This document shows positions 46,704-57,864 of a stretch of 64,000 nucleotides of DNA, piece by piece. The notes beneath the pieces were generated by a model. That model was not told the origin of the DNA. It ran no database searches and was given only the letters and a program-made list of their open reading frames with translations. Numbering within the stretch: the stretch's first letter is position 1; each line of letters starts with the position of its first letter. The DNA is from Brachynemurus nebulosus. Lineage: Eukaryota; Arthropoda; Insecta; Neuroptera; Myrmeleontidae. The DNA lies in contig JAPWDM010000023.1 in NCBI GenBank assembly GCA_035578155.1, forward strand, positions 1,798,001-1,862,000. Reading direction: 5' to 3'. Position numbers and translations under genes: made by a program.

Positions 46704-47336
46704 CAGTACAATCTCGATAGTCTGGACACATTCTATAATCCGACAACGTCAACAAAAAAACAAAAGACAATCGAAGAATACTTTCAACAGAGTTTTCAAT
46801 AATAAAAATTTTGTTTTTTTGTTAAGTATATAAATAAAAGTGTGTATTAAGTAGTGTCCAACCGAAACAGGATTTGAAGCCGACACCAAAACTTCGGCCT
46901 CGGTCTCCGTTTCGGCCGAAATCGAAACCGAAACTTATTTAAATACGTTAAAATTTCAATAGTATGCTGAAATATAGTGTTTGTACGAGACACGAACTCT
47001 CCCGAACGAAGCGCGACAATTGACGAACACTGAGTGTCGGTGCGGCCGAAGTTTCGGCTGATTTTTGGCCGAAACCGAAACTTCTTTTGTTTTTTGTTGA
47101 CGTTGTCGGCCGAAACTGGCCGAAATCGAAGGTTCAGTCCGTCACTAGTACCTATTAAGATATTAAGTTTGTTAGTTTTTAACCCTTTAAAACCGTTTTA
47201 CTTCTTTTCTCTTTTACCTAGTAGGTTATTTCGCATTTTTTATAATGATACCTCTGTCCATCCATAATCTTCTATAATCTGACAAGGTCCCGGTTCCATA
47301 TGTGTCGAATTAGTAAGGGTCTACTGTATTTTAAAT
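46704..47336. mobile_element. TA-flanked pogo/Tigger-like MITE
   Basis: CAGTACAATCTCGATAGTCT on the left and AGTAAGGGTCTACTG on the right are imperfect inverted ends, flanked by TA at 46702-46703 and 47337-47338. CAGTAnA-type ends with TCTATAATCCGACAA/TCTATAATCTGACAA subterminal copies match pogo/Tigger-style termini. A hAT-like element is nested at 46852-47147. Confidence 0.7.
46852..47147. mobile_element. Nested hAT-like MITE, TTTCGGCCGAAA-rich
   Basis: TAGTGTCCAACCGAAAC at the left and GTTCAGTCCGTCACTA at the right are imperfect inverted ends of hAT type. The interior repeats TTTCGGCCGAAA in several forms. The left flank is GTATTAAG, and the right flank GTACCTATTAAG would be the same 8 bases with a 4-base insertion. 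The short frame 47034-47267 is not a gene. Confidence 0.5.
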
Positions 47337-47643
47337 CAGTAGTTTCAAACTTTTAAATTTTATCGAATTATAATAAAGATAGTAATGAAATTAGCTAAAA
47401 TGAATATTTAAATTAAATATTGTGATATTGTGTAATATTTTATGACGATCCTGATTTATTTAATTTGAAGAAAACCACGCGCATGCCACGATAATTTTTA
47501 AAATTATAAAAAAATATTTTCATTTCACTTAAAGTGACGACGCCCAATATATTTACAAATACAACAGACGTCGTCGCATAAAAATAATTTTATGTTTTGC
47601 TGTGGCTTTGTAAATTTATAATAAAAATGACTCTGAGTATATA

Positions 47644-48717
47644 CAGTAGACTCTCGTTAAGGGGTTAGGTGGGTTTGATAATTTCAACAAATCCATTTTT
47701 TTTTTTTTTTTTTGTCGTATTAAATAGTACAATATGTTTAAAATATTCTCCTAAAATTTCAAATCGATCCGAGTAAAATTCTTAAGAGATAGACAGTGCA
47801 GCGCAGTAAATTTAAAACACGTTTATCACAAAACTCAATTTTTTAAGTCGGTGGATATGATTTCTCGAAAAGTATGAAGCGATTTTGTTCAAATTTTGCA
47901 CACATCTTTGAAATAATATTATCTAGTCATTGAACGAAGGATTTTTTTTATTTTTATTACAACTAATTTTTTCGAGCCAATACATGGCGAAAATTTGACC
48001 AAAAAATGTGTTTTTTTGTTCAAAGTCTGTCAAAAATTCAAATTTTAATTTTTTTTTGTCCAATAACGAGATTTATCCATGTACTAACGAAATATTTTTG
48101 GTTTTTTGATTTTAAATGAACCAATAATGAGTTATACTGTCCACGGCAAGAGCATTTTTTTTTGAGACGTCAAGGGAGATGAGGTACCAACGGCTGAGTT
48201 TTGAAAATTTTTAAATAAAAATTTCACAAAATACTACTTAAATATGTATCTTTGATATGATGAATTGTTTAAATAAGATATATGATTGTAGGTATATATT
48301 AAAAAAAAAAATTGTAAAAATACCCTTTTTTTGAACCTCTGCAACCCACCTAACCCCTTAATTCAAATCTTCGATAATTCGAAACTCTCTATAATTCGAA
48401 GGTATCACTAGTTCCCTAAAAAATCTCTTTATATTTCGAACTAAAACAATACATTTTTATACACTTGGTAATTCGAACGAAAAAATCATTGCTACGTAAC
48501 AAAACGACGTGTTAATTCGAACTCATCGGCGTCACAAACACTCGACAATTCAAAGTTGCAGAGAAAAAGAGACAGAAAGATTGTAAGTACATTTTGAGAC
48601 AAGTTCCAGTCGCAAATGCTTAAAAAATTAAAATTGTTACCTGCGATAATTCGAACCTCTCTATAATTCGTGATATTTTAAGAGTCCCTCGAGTTTCGAA
48701 TTAACGAGAGTCGACTG
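47644..48717. mobile_element. TA-flanked pogo-like MITE (CAGTAGACTCTCGTTAA ends)
   Basis: CAGTAGACTCTCG and the right end CGAGAGTCGACTG are inverted repeats (one mismatch), and the TTAATTCGAA-type sequence continues the match once the nested insertion is removed. TA lies at 47642-47643 and 48718-48719. The motif ATAATTCGAA recurs at about 48375, 48392 and 48647. It was cut by a TTAA element only 13 bases from its left end. Confidence 0.82.
47661..48357. mobile_element. Nested TTAA-flanked piggyBac-like MITE
   Basis: GGGGTTAGGTGGGTT and AACCCACCTAACCCC are perfect 15-bp inverted ends. TTAA lies at 47657-47660 and 48358-48361. Removal with one TTAA joins CTCTCG-TTAA-TTCAAATC, which re-creates the terminal repeat of the host element. 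The interior is A/T-rich with no ORF. Confidence 0.9.
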
Positions 48718-48719
48718 TA

Positions 48720-49031
48720 CTCGTATATTATTATATGTATACATTTCATAATATTTAAAATGGAATACATATTATTATATATAAATATGTGAATATGAAC
48801 TTATATAATTGTTGTTAATATTAATAATTGGATTGCTGCATTACGTCACAATTGTTTATAAGCATGAGACATGCACGTGACATATTAGCTCGGTTGCATT
48901 CCATAAATTCCAGAAGCCATAGCTGTAATAATAATATGAATGTAGACGTATATTATACGTACGAAGTATTAATGAAATATGAACTATGTATTTTTTATAT
49001 TTTCATTATTATAATATGTATATGCGTGTTA
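48720..49031. other. AT-rich spacer
   Basis: The frame 48828-49082 (mostly Ile/Tyr/Cys-rich) has no recognisable domain and runs into the next element. No other feature is seen. Confidence 0.4.
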
Positions 49032-49150
49032 TTAAGGAGGGACACCACTGTAACAACCGAAAAAAGTGTTTTTTTTTTTTGACATTTTTGTTTTGGGGGA
49101 TGGAAGGAAAGGTAATAAGGAAATACTGTTCAAGGATGTTACTAGGCATA

Positions 49151-49683
49151 TAGCTGAACTCTTTTTTATGCGGTATTTTTTTGTGCGATATTTTTTATGC
49201 GGTTTTTAAAAAATGGCCACTAAAATGCATAATGTGAATCAAAATCACGAGACAGTAAGAAACTTAAACAATTACTATAATAACTTTCTTTGATAAAAAT
49301 ACTTTTTAACGGCTTTTAAGCATTTAATCAATACATTGCATAAGAACATCAATTATTGCATCATTTAATTTTGTTAAAGATGTATTTTTCAAAATTTTCA
49401 TAATATTATAAAAAGGAAATAAAATGTTCCTACGTGTAAATTAATGCTTTATCTTGTTTATAGAAGCAACTTCTAAGGAGATTTCTAAGTTTTGAGCGTT
49501 TTGAGTGATGTTTTTTCGATGAAACTTTTTTTATGCGGTCCCGACCAACCGCATAAAAACAGTTTTTTGTACAATCTAGATCGAACTATACTTTTTATAG
49601 CTATTTATTATATTTTTGAATATATTTTTTTTGTGCGATTTTTTTATGCGGTCCCCTCCACCGCACAAGAAAAGGATCAACTG
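49151..49683 (+). mobile_element. CAGCTGAAC-family MITE, copy at 49 kb
   Basis: The left end is TAGCTGAACTCTTTTTTATG and the right end CCGCACAAGAAAAGGATCAA followed by CTG, flanked by TA (49149-49150 and 49684-49685). The body is almost identical to 54906-55407, e.g. AAAATGCATAATGTGAATCA. Terminal GTGCGATTTTTTTATGCGG motifs recur internally. Short frames in it are shared with other copies by homology only. Confidence 0.8.
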
Positions 49684-49814
49684 TATATTGAAGTATACAA
49701 AAAAATTATCATTGATGAATATTACAAAATGGCGGTGCCAAAACCATTCTCCCAAGGCATGTTGAATTTGAGGCGCTCCACGACACGTAGTTAGCTGGTG
49801 CAAATTTGAATCTA

Positions 49815-50328
49815 TTGGGTTGGCAAGAAAGTAATTTTGGTTTGCACCAATATATACTGTGTGAGTTTTTCGAGAGTTGCCATTTTTATTACAGCCAAAC
49901 CGTTGATTCAAATAAGAGTTGTAGATATCGACGGGGGCAACCGATTGCTATAGTGAGGAGCTTTATAGCTCTTATGGTTTTCGAGCTATGATACAAACTT
50001 ATAAATTTTTAGATGGGACTATATATTAATTTTTCGATAAAACGGATTTAATGCATTAATTAACAACATAAATGAGCAAAAAAATTTTTTTACCCAAGTT
50101 TAATTTTTTAATTTTTCTTTATCAGTTAGGCGGTAAAAATATGCATATGTACTTGAGGCTACTTCAACCGATAGTGTTTTTCTTGGTTACATTTCCATTA
50201 CATCCAAGAAAAGAACCTTTTCCAGTACCATTTCTGTCATAAAAATTTGGTTGTAATAGAAATGGTAACTCTCAAAAAACTCACATGGTATAGTGGTGCA
50301 AACCGAAATTACTTTCTTGTCAACCCAA
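49815..50328. mobile_element. Mariner-derived MITE with ~85-bp terminal repeats
   Basis: TTGGGTTGGCAAGAAAGTAA at the left is matched by TTACTTTCTTGTCAACCCAA at the right, and the match continues through TTTGCACCA, GTGAGTTTTT and GAGAGTTGCCATTT for about 85 bases per side. TA lies at 49813-49814 and 50329-50330. TTGGGTTGGCAA ends are typical of mariner elements. The frames at 49576-49911 and 49806-49991 are not transposase. Confidence 0.9.
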
Positions 50329-50854
50329 TAAAACAAGGTAAAAAAATATCCTTTTAATCTATATTGTTATAGCTAGTGAAACACATAAGAAATTTTAAAA
50401 GTATTGATTTTCGTGTGATTGGCGAGTATTTGAAGTAAAAATTATAATTTTGAAGAAAAGAAAAAAGGCAATCATTTGTTTATAAAAAATTGTTTTAATT
50501 AACTTATCGAAAATTCTCGATGTGTTTCACTAGCTATACGTAATCATGTAAATTAAGAAGATAATATTTTTTAGTTTGTTCCAAATTCAAATTTGTATCA
50601 ATTACATTGCGTGCTGCCAAAATTCAACACACCTCGAATACCATAATTGTTTTATACTTCATATCTAACAATATCCTTGAATAGTATTTTCTTAGTATTT
50701 TTCCTTCCGTCCAGGACAAAAATTTCAAAAAAACACTTTTTTGGGGTTGTTGCAGACTGTAACAACCGCAATATTAAGGGGGTACACCACCTGTAATTTA
50801 CAATGATGTACCCCCTTAATATTAAAATTAGCAAAACATGTAAATAATTTCTTT

Positions 50855-51022
50855 GTCACTTTTCACTAAATTGGACTGTTCAGTTACGAGCTAGCTTTCG
50901 AGTAATTAACTCATCATCATGTATAACACAATTAAAGAGTGTTGTTCTTTAATTGCGTTGTATCCGATGATGAGTTAATTACTCAAAAGCTGGCTCGTAA
51001 CCGAACAATCCAATTTGTGACA
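50855..51022. repeat. Near-perfect ~165-bp hairpin
   Basis: TTACGAGCTAGCTTTCGAGT, AATTAACTCATCATC and CACAATTAAAGA on the left pair with TCTTTAATTGCG, GATGATGAGTTAATT and ACTCAAAAGCTGGCTCGTAA on the right. The loop is only about 7 bases (GTGTTGT). No flanking duplication is evident. It may be a tiny MITE or a hairpin RNA source. Confidence 0.8.
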
Positions 51023-51508
51023 TTTTCATTGACAAGTTCAAATCTTTAGAATGTTTGTACGCGCCAAACACCTTAATTGTTTAAAAATCAAATTCAAACA
51101 AAAATTACTAAATATTACTAAAATAAACAATGGTTATCTATTATTACTAATTAGTCATTTCACTTAAGACCACTCACTTAAGTAATATATTACTACGTAA
51201 ATAATGTAGACGCCAAAATGATTACATAACACATGCATATTACGTAATATACCTCTTGTCATATACATATTTACGAAAAAATCAAAATAAATACAAAAAA
51301 TAATTCTATTTAGTAGGTATTTTAAAAAAAAAAAAAAAAACATGAAATTATGTGGACCCACGAACGAGGGTCATTGTACCCACAACTTTATGAAAAAACC
51401 TTTCTACCATCTTATTAAATGATGTTAAAAAAGTTATTACGTTAATTGTATATTAATGTGAACGAAAATACAAATATTTGTTTCAAATATTTCGTAGAAA
51501 TAATTATG

Positions 51509-51543
<35 letters not shown>

Positions 51544-51776
51544 AAAAAGTAAATTATATTTATTTGTCCATTGTTTTAGTTTTTTTTTCTTTTGTTTTTC
51601 AAACTTTTGTCACATTTAAACATTAGAGATGTGTTAATTTGTAAAGTACGGTCAAAATAAACATTTTGACACCAATTTTTAACTCATTGTGACGCAACGT
51701 TTGATTAAGGAGTTATATACAGTTGTGATAGTCGGAAAAGTTTATTATTTTTTTATTGCATATTCTTTAAGTACAT
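51023..51776. other. AT-rich sequence with a long poly-A tract
   Basis: An uninterrupted run of about 31 A residues lies at 51511-51541. The region otherwise lacks a recognisable gene or element. Confidence 0.5.
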
Positions 51777-51778
51777 TA

Positions 51779-52913
51779 CCGTAACTTGGGGTAAGATTGG
51801 CCCATTTTTTGCGTTTTTTTACGTAAACTGCCTTATATTTCTCATACATATTTAGGTAATTTCCTCTTACTATTAGCTATTGAACTCTGCATATTTCAAA
51901 CTATACATTGACTAGTTATTAGAACTCAGAACTTATTTAATTTCTATTTTAAGATGTTCTGAAAATTTGGGACAATCTTGCCTTTACTTGGGGTAACATT
52001 GTCCCAAATACAAAATGTCATAGTAATTAATGCCAAATATTATTTGGGACAATGTTCGACATTTTTAATTGTGGTTGTACGTAAGTAGATAGTATACAAT
52101 ATGTTAGGGACAGGGCTCACTCCAAGGGCGGGCAACCCGGGCATTTGCCCGGGGCGGCAAATTTTAAGGGCGGTAATTTTGTAAATTTTTTTCATTTAAT
52201 TCCTGATTTTTCATTTAATAAATATTTCATAATTATTTCTATAGAATCCACCAACAAAATAATTTAAACTTTTTTTTTAATTCAAAAATATTATAATATT
52301 ATTTTAAAAAGGAATAAAAAATAGTAATAATATTGGAAAAAAGTATGTGAAATTCGTAATAAGAAATAGTATATGCAACTCGTGCAGGATTGTCGATTGC
52401 CCACTCGAGCGAATGAGCGCACTGACTACGATCGTGCGCTCAACTTCGCTCTCGTGGGCAATCGACAATTTCCCGCACTTATTGCATAATATACTGTTCT
52501 TTTAATGGAAATTTAAAAAAACAGGGTGGGCCAATCTTGCCCCAATACTTACCCCAGCTTACAAAATCACATTTTACAAATAAACAAGGTATCAGAAAAA
52601 ACAAACTTAAAATACTTTGACTATATATTAAATGAAAGCTGTTATACACTTACCAATCAAAAATCTTAAGTAGTTCTGGATGTGTAAGCAAAAGTTGGTT
52701 TGCATCAAAACATTCACAAGAAGTAACGGTGAAGTTGGAGCAGCACTGAGCAGTGGCAAAAGATGGAATTAAATCAATCTTAGCATTCGAGTATAGTCAG
52801 TGCTGCTACCTGTCATTTACCACAAGAACCAAGTTGATAGCTGTATTTACTAACTAATAGTAAATAAAACTGTCTTTTTCCAAGACTTGGGCCAATCTTA
52901 CCCCAAAATACGG
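51779..52913. mobile_element. TA-flanked pogo-like MITE (TTGGGGTAAGATTGGCCC ends)
   Basis: CCGTAACTTGGGGTAAGATT and its right-hand mirror AATCTTACCCCAAAATACGG share about 17 of 20 positions, and GGCCC continues the match. TA lies at 51777-51778 and 52914-52915. The end motif recurs internally (GGGACAATCTTGCC, GGGGTAACATTGTCCC, GGGCCAATCTTGCCCC). It carries a copy of the hairpin repeat at about 52103-52500. Confidence 0.85.
52103..52500 (+). repeat. ATCGACAAT hairpin repeat, copy 3 (nested)
   Basis: Starts near AGGGCGGGCAACCCGGGCAT, where CCGGGCA/TGCCCGG is itself a hairpin, and runs to TATTGCATAATATAC. A 24-base stem, ATTGTCGATTGCCCACTCGA at 52389 on, pairs with the complement at 52446-52469. 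An inner GAGCGCAC/GTGCGCTC stem makes a branched or extended structure. It matches 37740-38045 on the same strand. The outer limits are approximate. Confidence 0.7.
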
Positions 52914-52915
52914 TA

Positions 52916-54407
52916 CCTCAAGAATACTCTCATCAAATTTCGTAATGATTGAAGCATTAGATCCGAAGTTATAGCTATTTATAACTCGTACTACCTCGAA
53001 TAGCACTCGCGGCTGCTCATGCGTAGCTGCCGTTGAATCAAGCAGCTGCCGCTCCGTAAAATATAAGTGATACGTCGACTTTCGCCGCTTTAATATTGTA
53101 TTGTTCAAAATGTATGGCCTTGAAACTTTTGGAACAGTTTTGTAAAGACTTTCAAACAATCAACATCGAATATGAAAGAAACGAACTTATTATTTTAAAT
53201 GTGATTATCTAAGAATTGTATTTTTTGAAAATATCTTTGCGATGGACACAATTGCTAAAAAACTATCAATCCAATCAGTACCAAGTTTATATTACTTATT
53301 TATTGTGATAATAACTAGTCACCAGCTCCGGATCTACGATTTTTTAGAATTGGGGCAGAAACTCTCCAGTGTTTGAAATAAATTCTTAAGAAAACTCATA
53401 AGTATATAAGTTCTTTACACAATTCCTATTTTTCCCATTGCGGTAATAGTAAAACCTTTTAAGACCAGAAAGATGCACTTGTAAACTAGAAATTGTCATT
53501 ACGTAAATCTATGACCAGAAAAGGCATAAAAGGGGTGTAAGGGGGTGCCAACCCCTACGAGGATTGTAAAATGCCGCTTCATATTCCTTTCTGTAATGAT
53601 ATTGATATTCATAATTTTACACCTATTTAAGGGATATTTGTGGCTTTATACAAAAATTTAAGGGATATAAGAACTTTTTTGACCTCAAATTCGTAGGTAC
53701 TCAACGTCGAAAAATGCATAGAAATACCATAGTCAGTCATCCAGATCACGACTTTGGTTTTTTTCATGGTGGTGTCTTATTGTTACTTAACCTGAATTTA
53801 TATTTTCTTTAGACATCTTCCACCAATCTGACCTTGCTGAAATTTCTACACACGATAACTATGTTAGAGCGAAATAACATATTTTTTTCGGTAGGTGTCA
53901 CTCAAGAGGTCGGTCTAAGACACGCACCCTCAAAAATTTAATTATTATTTTAATGTAGTAAATGACGTCATACGAATGTAAAAAAAATTGTATAATATAA
54001 AGCTACTTTATATCAACATTCTCTGCTAATTTCATCTAATTATCTTCAATACTTTTGAAGAAAAAAAATTTTAAAGTTGAAGGTTGTTACCCCCATATCT
54101 CTGACAATATAGGGGGTAGAGGTCTAATATCCATATTTTCGAACATTACTCACCATAAGCAACATTCATGAAAAAAAAGTAGCCGAAAAAGCCGCTGGGC
54201 CGAAATCCCATATTATGCTTACCCGGCGAGACTCTTTGATTGTTTCTTGTTCCATATATATTAAAGTATTTGAACTTATTTGGCTTTTATCTTAAATAAT
54301 ACACTTACCCTTAGTTAACATAATTATACATGAATAAAAATCTAAAACTGTTCAGGGGAAAATACACCTATCTTATTGACAACCATCCTTTATTAATGAG
54401 TGTGATC
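52916..54407. other. Unassigned sequence
   Basis: No gene is recognised. The minus frame 52854-53159 (101 codons) has no known domain and partly overlaps the preceding element. No terminal repeats were found. Confidence 0.4.
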
Positions 54408-54516
54408 AAAGATTTTTATCATTTTATTTTCATTAAAACAGTTTTTAATTTTATTCAAATTTAAATAGAAAATTTAAGCAGATTTAGTTGGGTGCATTTA
54501 CGGTACTAATATTGAA
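54408..54516 (+). repeat. Right end shared with the repeat at 38.4 kb
   Basis: GATTTTTATCATTTTATTTT, AAAACAGTTTTTAATTTTAT, TCAAATTTAAATAG and TTTACGGTA align with 38440-38549. The matching left terminus is not identified. Confidence 0.45.
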
Positions 54517-54903
54517 ACAACCAATAAATTATTACATTTCAAAATTTGTACCTGATTTTAGGTGAGCTGATTATATGATATGCCTTAAAATAGATATTTG
54601 AATACATAGTACGCGCGATGAATGAATATTTTTTTACTCATAGACACTGCACGAACAGATAGCAATATTTAAGAGTGAACGGCGGAAATGCGTTGCATTC
54701 CTAACATACATAATTTAGTTGAGTTTACTGCTATTTTACTAGTTTGTAATTTTGTATAAGTACACTATATGTATATATGTATATGTTGCTGCTGGAGTGC
54801 TAGACAGTTCAATTAAATTGTACAGTTTGTAATAGTGTTAATAGATAACGACTTCATCATCAGTAGATGTTATAAGGTGGTGGTACACAACACTACACCT
54901 GTG
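54517..54903. other. AT-rich spacer
   Basis: No feature is recognised. Confidence 0.4.
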
Positions 54904-54905
54904 TA

Positions 54906-55407
54906 CAGCTGAACTCTTTTTTTGTGCGATTTCTTTTATGCGGTTGTAAAAAATGGCCATTAAAATGCATAATGTGAATCAAAATCACGAGACTGTAAGA
55001 AACTTAAACAATTACTATAATAACTTTCTTTGATAAAAATACTTTTTAACGGCTTTTGAGCATTTAATTAATACATTGCATAAGAACATTTAAGTGATTG
55101 CATCATTTAATTTTGTTACAAATGTACTTTTCAAAATTTTCATAATATTATAAAATTGAAATGAAATGTTTCTACGTGTAAATTAATGCTTTATCTTGTT
55201 TATAGAAGCAACTTCTAAGGAAATTTCTAAGTTTTGAGCGTTTTGAGTGATTTTGTGCGTTTTGTGAGAACCGCACAAAAAAAGATTTTTGTACAATCTG
55301 GATCGAACTATACTTTTTATAGCTATTTATAATATTTTTGAATATTTTTTTTTTGTGCGATTTTTTTTATGCGGTCCCTATCCACCGCACAAAAAAGAGT
55401 TCAGCTG
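54906..55407 (+). mobile_element. CAGCTGAAC-family MITE, best-preserved copy
   Basis: CAGCTGAACTCTTTTTTTGT and CACAAAAAAGAGTTCAGCTG are near-perfect inverted ends, flanked by TA at 54904-54905 and 55408-55409. It is the clearest reference for the fragments at 9.3, 21.1, 36.0 and 49.2 kb. No coding capacity. Confidence 0.9.
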
Positions 55408-55409
55408 TA

Positions 55410-56364
55410 TATGATTATGGACACAGTTGTGGACAAAAAAATGGGATATTTGACAGTATCAAAGAAAAGAAATCAAAACAAATTTTAATGAAAATCGATA
55501 ATAAAAGACAGCAATTTATTATGCTAATTCATCTTAACTATCATTATTTAATTATAAAAAAATTAATTAAAATTAAGTAATTTTTTAGCTAAAATCCATC
55601 TGAACAGAAACGGGTTGTGACGTTACATTCTCTTATATTGCAACACTATCGCCACTAGGGTCGCTACTTTAAATTCCGGTTAACAAACATAACTGTGGAA
55701 ATTAATCTAAATTACTCGTAAATTAATTTTAAAAAAATCAAGAACTTTTTTCCTAGTTACAAGAAAAATAAGTTTTTTGCCTTAGTTACAGAACACCTGT
55801 TCTTATCTAGAGAATGTGACGTAACTAAATGCTAATGAACGTTTTCGCGCAAATTTTGAGAACAAATATTAAAATAATATTTCCTAACGATTTTCGGCAT
55901 TATTTTTAAAAATTAAAACATATACATGCATAATACATACATAATATGTGTTTTTTAAAATAATTTCTCAAAATTAGTCAAAGTCCCCCTTTCATTTCAG
56001 AAGAATTTCATTTTTCTAAAAATTAGTTTTTACTAAAAATAAATATAAAAGCAAATTTATTGTTATTAAGATAGAATAAAAATAAAGCCGGAACTAAACG
56101 TAATTTTTTTTTTTAAATTGATTATAAATAATTTAAAATAAATATCAAACAATGATAATTATAATTATTTATACAAAAAATAATAAAATTAATTCCTATA
56201 AACACTTAAAGATACAATATCAATAACTATACAACATTAACTCCTTATTATTATGATTTTATTTCAAAAAAAAAAATTTGCATTTATACAGGTGTTTTAT
56301 AAATTTACGATAATTCCCTTGTCATTAGAAAGTTTAGAACCACCTGTCTGTTTCTATCTGTGTA
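55410..56364. other. AT-rich sequence, no feature recognised
   Basis: The frames 55338-55580 and 56253-56462 straddle element edges and have no domains. Nothing else is supported. Confidence 0.45.
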
Positions 56365-56368
56365 TTAA

Positions 56369-56977
56369 CCCTTTGCACTCGAACCATTTTTTAGTATGGG
56401 TACTCAGCTACTCGACAGTAGTTTTAAAACGCTGCAAACACTATTGTATTAGGAGAACATAATATCATAATACAATATATCTATTAGTTAACTAGTAGTA
56501 TGTATTACAATGTATTGTAGCAAGACGTCGCGTCGTTGTGTTGTATCATGTTTTACTAATATAATAATTTTCAAATAAATGAAGAAGGCTGAGTGAGAAA
56601 CGGAGCGAATTGGAATCAAAACGTGTTCACACTATCGATATAATAGGGTCTGATATCGCTCCGATAAAATATTATCTCCGTGGTAATTGGTATTGGAGCG
56701 GTATTGAAACGAGAGCGAACCGTGACTGATATCGAACCGATATCAGAGCGATGATGGGAATACACTCATTATTTATTATGTAAGAATATTTTATCAAACC
56801 GGGAGCGGAGTGATATCGTACTGAGAGCGGAACGTTAATGTAAATCGGGCCTTAGGTCCCCTAGCGTGTTGTAAATAATAAAATACGTACCTATTGTTTA
56901 TGGCGCCGCTGCGGCGCCTAACGAGTGGAATAAATATTTATTGTGTCGCCGTGGCGGCGCCCATCGAGTGCAAAGGG
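56369..56977. mobile_element. TTAA-flanked piggyBac-like MITE (CCCTTTGCACTCGA ends)
   Basis: CCCTTTGCACTCGA and TCGAGTGCAAAGGG are perfect 14-bp inverted ends, with TTAA at 56365-56368 and 56978-56981. CCCTTTGCACTCG-type ends next to TTAA are a common signature of piggyBac-like MITEs. Inside, about 56590-56850 is a less A/T-rich block with repeated GATATCG/CGGAGCG motifs that may be a second insertion, and GGCGCCGCTGCGGCGCC lies near 56901. Confidence 0.9.
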
Positions 56978-56981
56978 TTAA

Positions 56982-57864
56982 ATGTATTTCGTCCATTCTT
57001 CAGACTTATTGTCATAACAGAGGCCACCCATATCATATTACATTACATTAGTATGATGTAACTGAATGATAAACAAAATTGGATTAAAGTTCGCCTGACA
57101 AATTTATCCAGAATTGTAAAGTGAAACTACAGGAAAAGCTGAACATAACCAATTATAAAAATCAAATTCTAATTTAATCAAAAAAAAATCGAAGAAAAAA
57201 TTCCAGCGTAACTTTAGAATCACTGGACAAAATGTGATCAAATTTTGTTTCTTTTAATGCCTAATATATCGAACTATTTCAACTTAATTTCATGTCTTTG
57301 ACCGCAGGCGCAGTAGTAAATCTAGCGATATTCACTGTTTTTCTTTGCTGAGTTTCTTAAACCCGAATACGTAAATCCGATGGAAATCACATACATCCAA
57401 AGGCGGTTTGGCTACCATACTTTTTCTTGGATGGAAAACTAAAACTATTTCTCGATTTTACCGAAGAAACCTACCTCTTTCTTTTAACACAACCCTGTAT
57501 ATAACTTCTTTTTCTTGCATATGTATATGTATGATGACCTTAACCTTTTTTTATGTTTTTTTTATTATCTCGCATATTTTATCTGTTCTTTTTTTTTTTT
57601 TAATTATAATTACATATATCAAGAACAACTAAATTGTTGTCTTTTGACTAAACAAAAACATTTTTGTCTAATTATTCAAATAAAGCCATCAGAATAGACC
57701 ACCAGTCGATATTGTTCTTGGCTAATCTTGACCAGTGATTTATTACAGTGTGATAAAATTTATCCGTAAATATTTTTACTTACTATAATATTATGTATGT
57801 AGTTTAATTGGTAATTATTGGGTATTATTCATTGTTTATGGTAAGAATGAAAAAAACGACTGTA
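56982..57864. other. AT-rich sequence, no feature recognised
   Basis: Overlapping frames near 57408-57697 are Phe/Tyr/Ile-rich and have no recognised domain. No element ends were found. Confidence 0.45.

Larger units (their letters stand above)
49036..50815. mobile_element. TTAA-flanked element carrying two nested MITEs
   Basis: TTAA lies at 49032-49035 and 50816-50819. The left end GGAGGGACACCACTGTAACA, AACCG and AAAAAAGTGTTTTTTT is mirrored on the right by AAAAAAACACTTTTTTGGGG, TGTAACAACCGC and GTACCCCC. The right end holds an additional small palindrome, TTAAGGGGGTACA to TGTACCCCCTTAA (50774-50819). Without the nested MITEs at 49151-49683 and 49815-50328 it would be about 730 bp, similar to the other TTAA MITEs. 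The pairing is imperfect, so this is moderately sure. Confidence 0.55.

Noticed and set aside
49492..49794. Similar peptides (MSVLS.VFS.K) at 21.0, 36.3 and 49.5 kb, suggesting a gene family
   Set aside because: They are the same segment of the CAGCTGAAC MITE read in one frame. Similarity follows the DNA and frames break at different points.
52854..53159. 101-codon minus-strand frame as a host exon
   Set aside because: No domain is recognised, it begins outside and ends inside the TA-flanked element, and no splice context could be supported.
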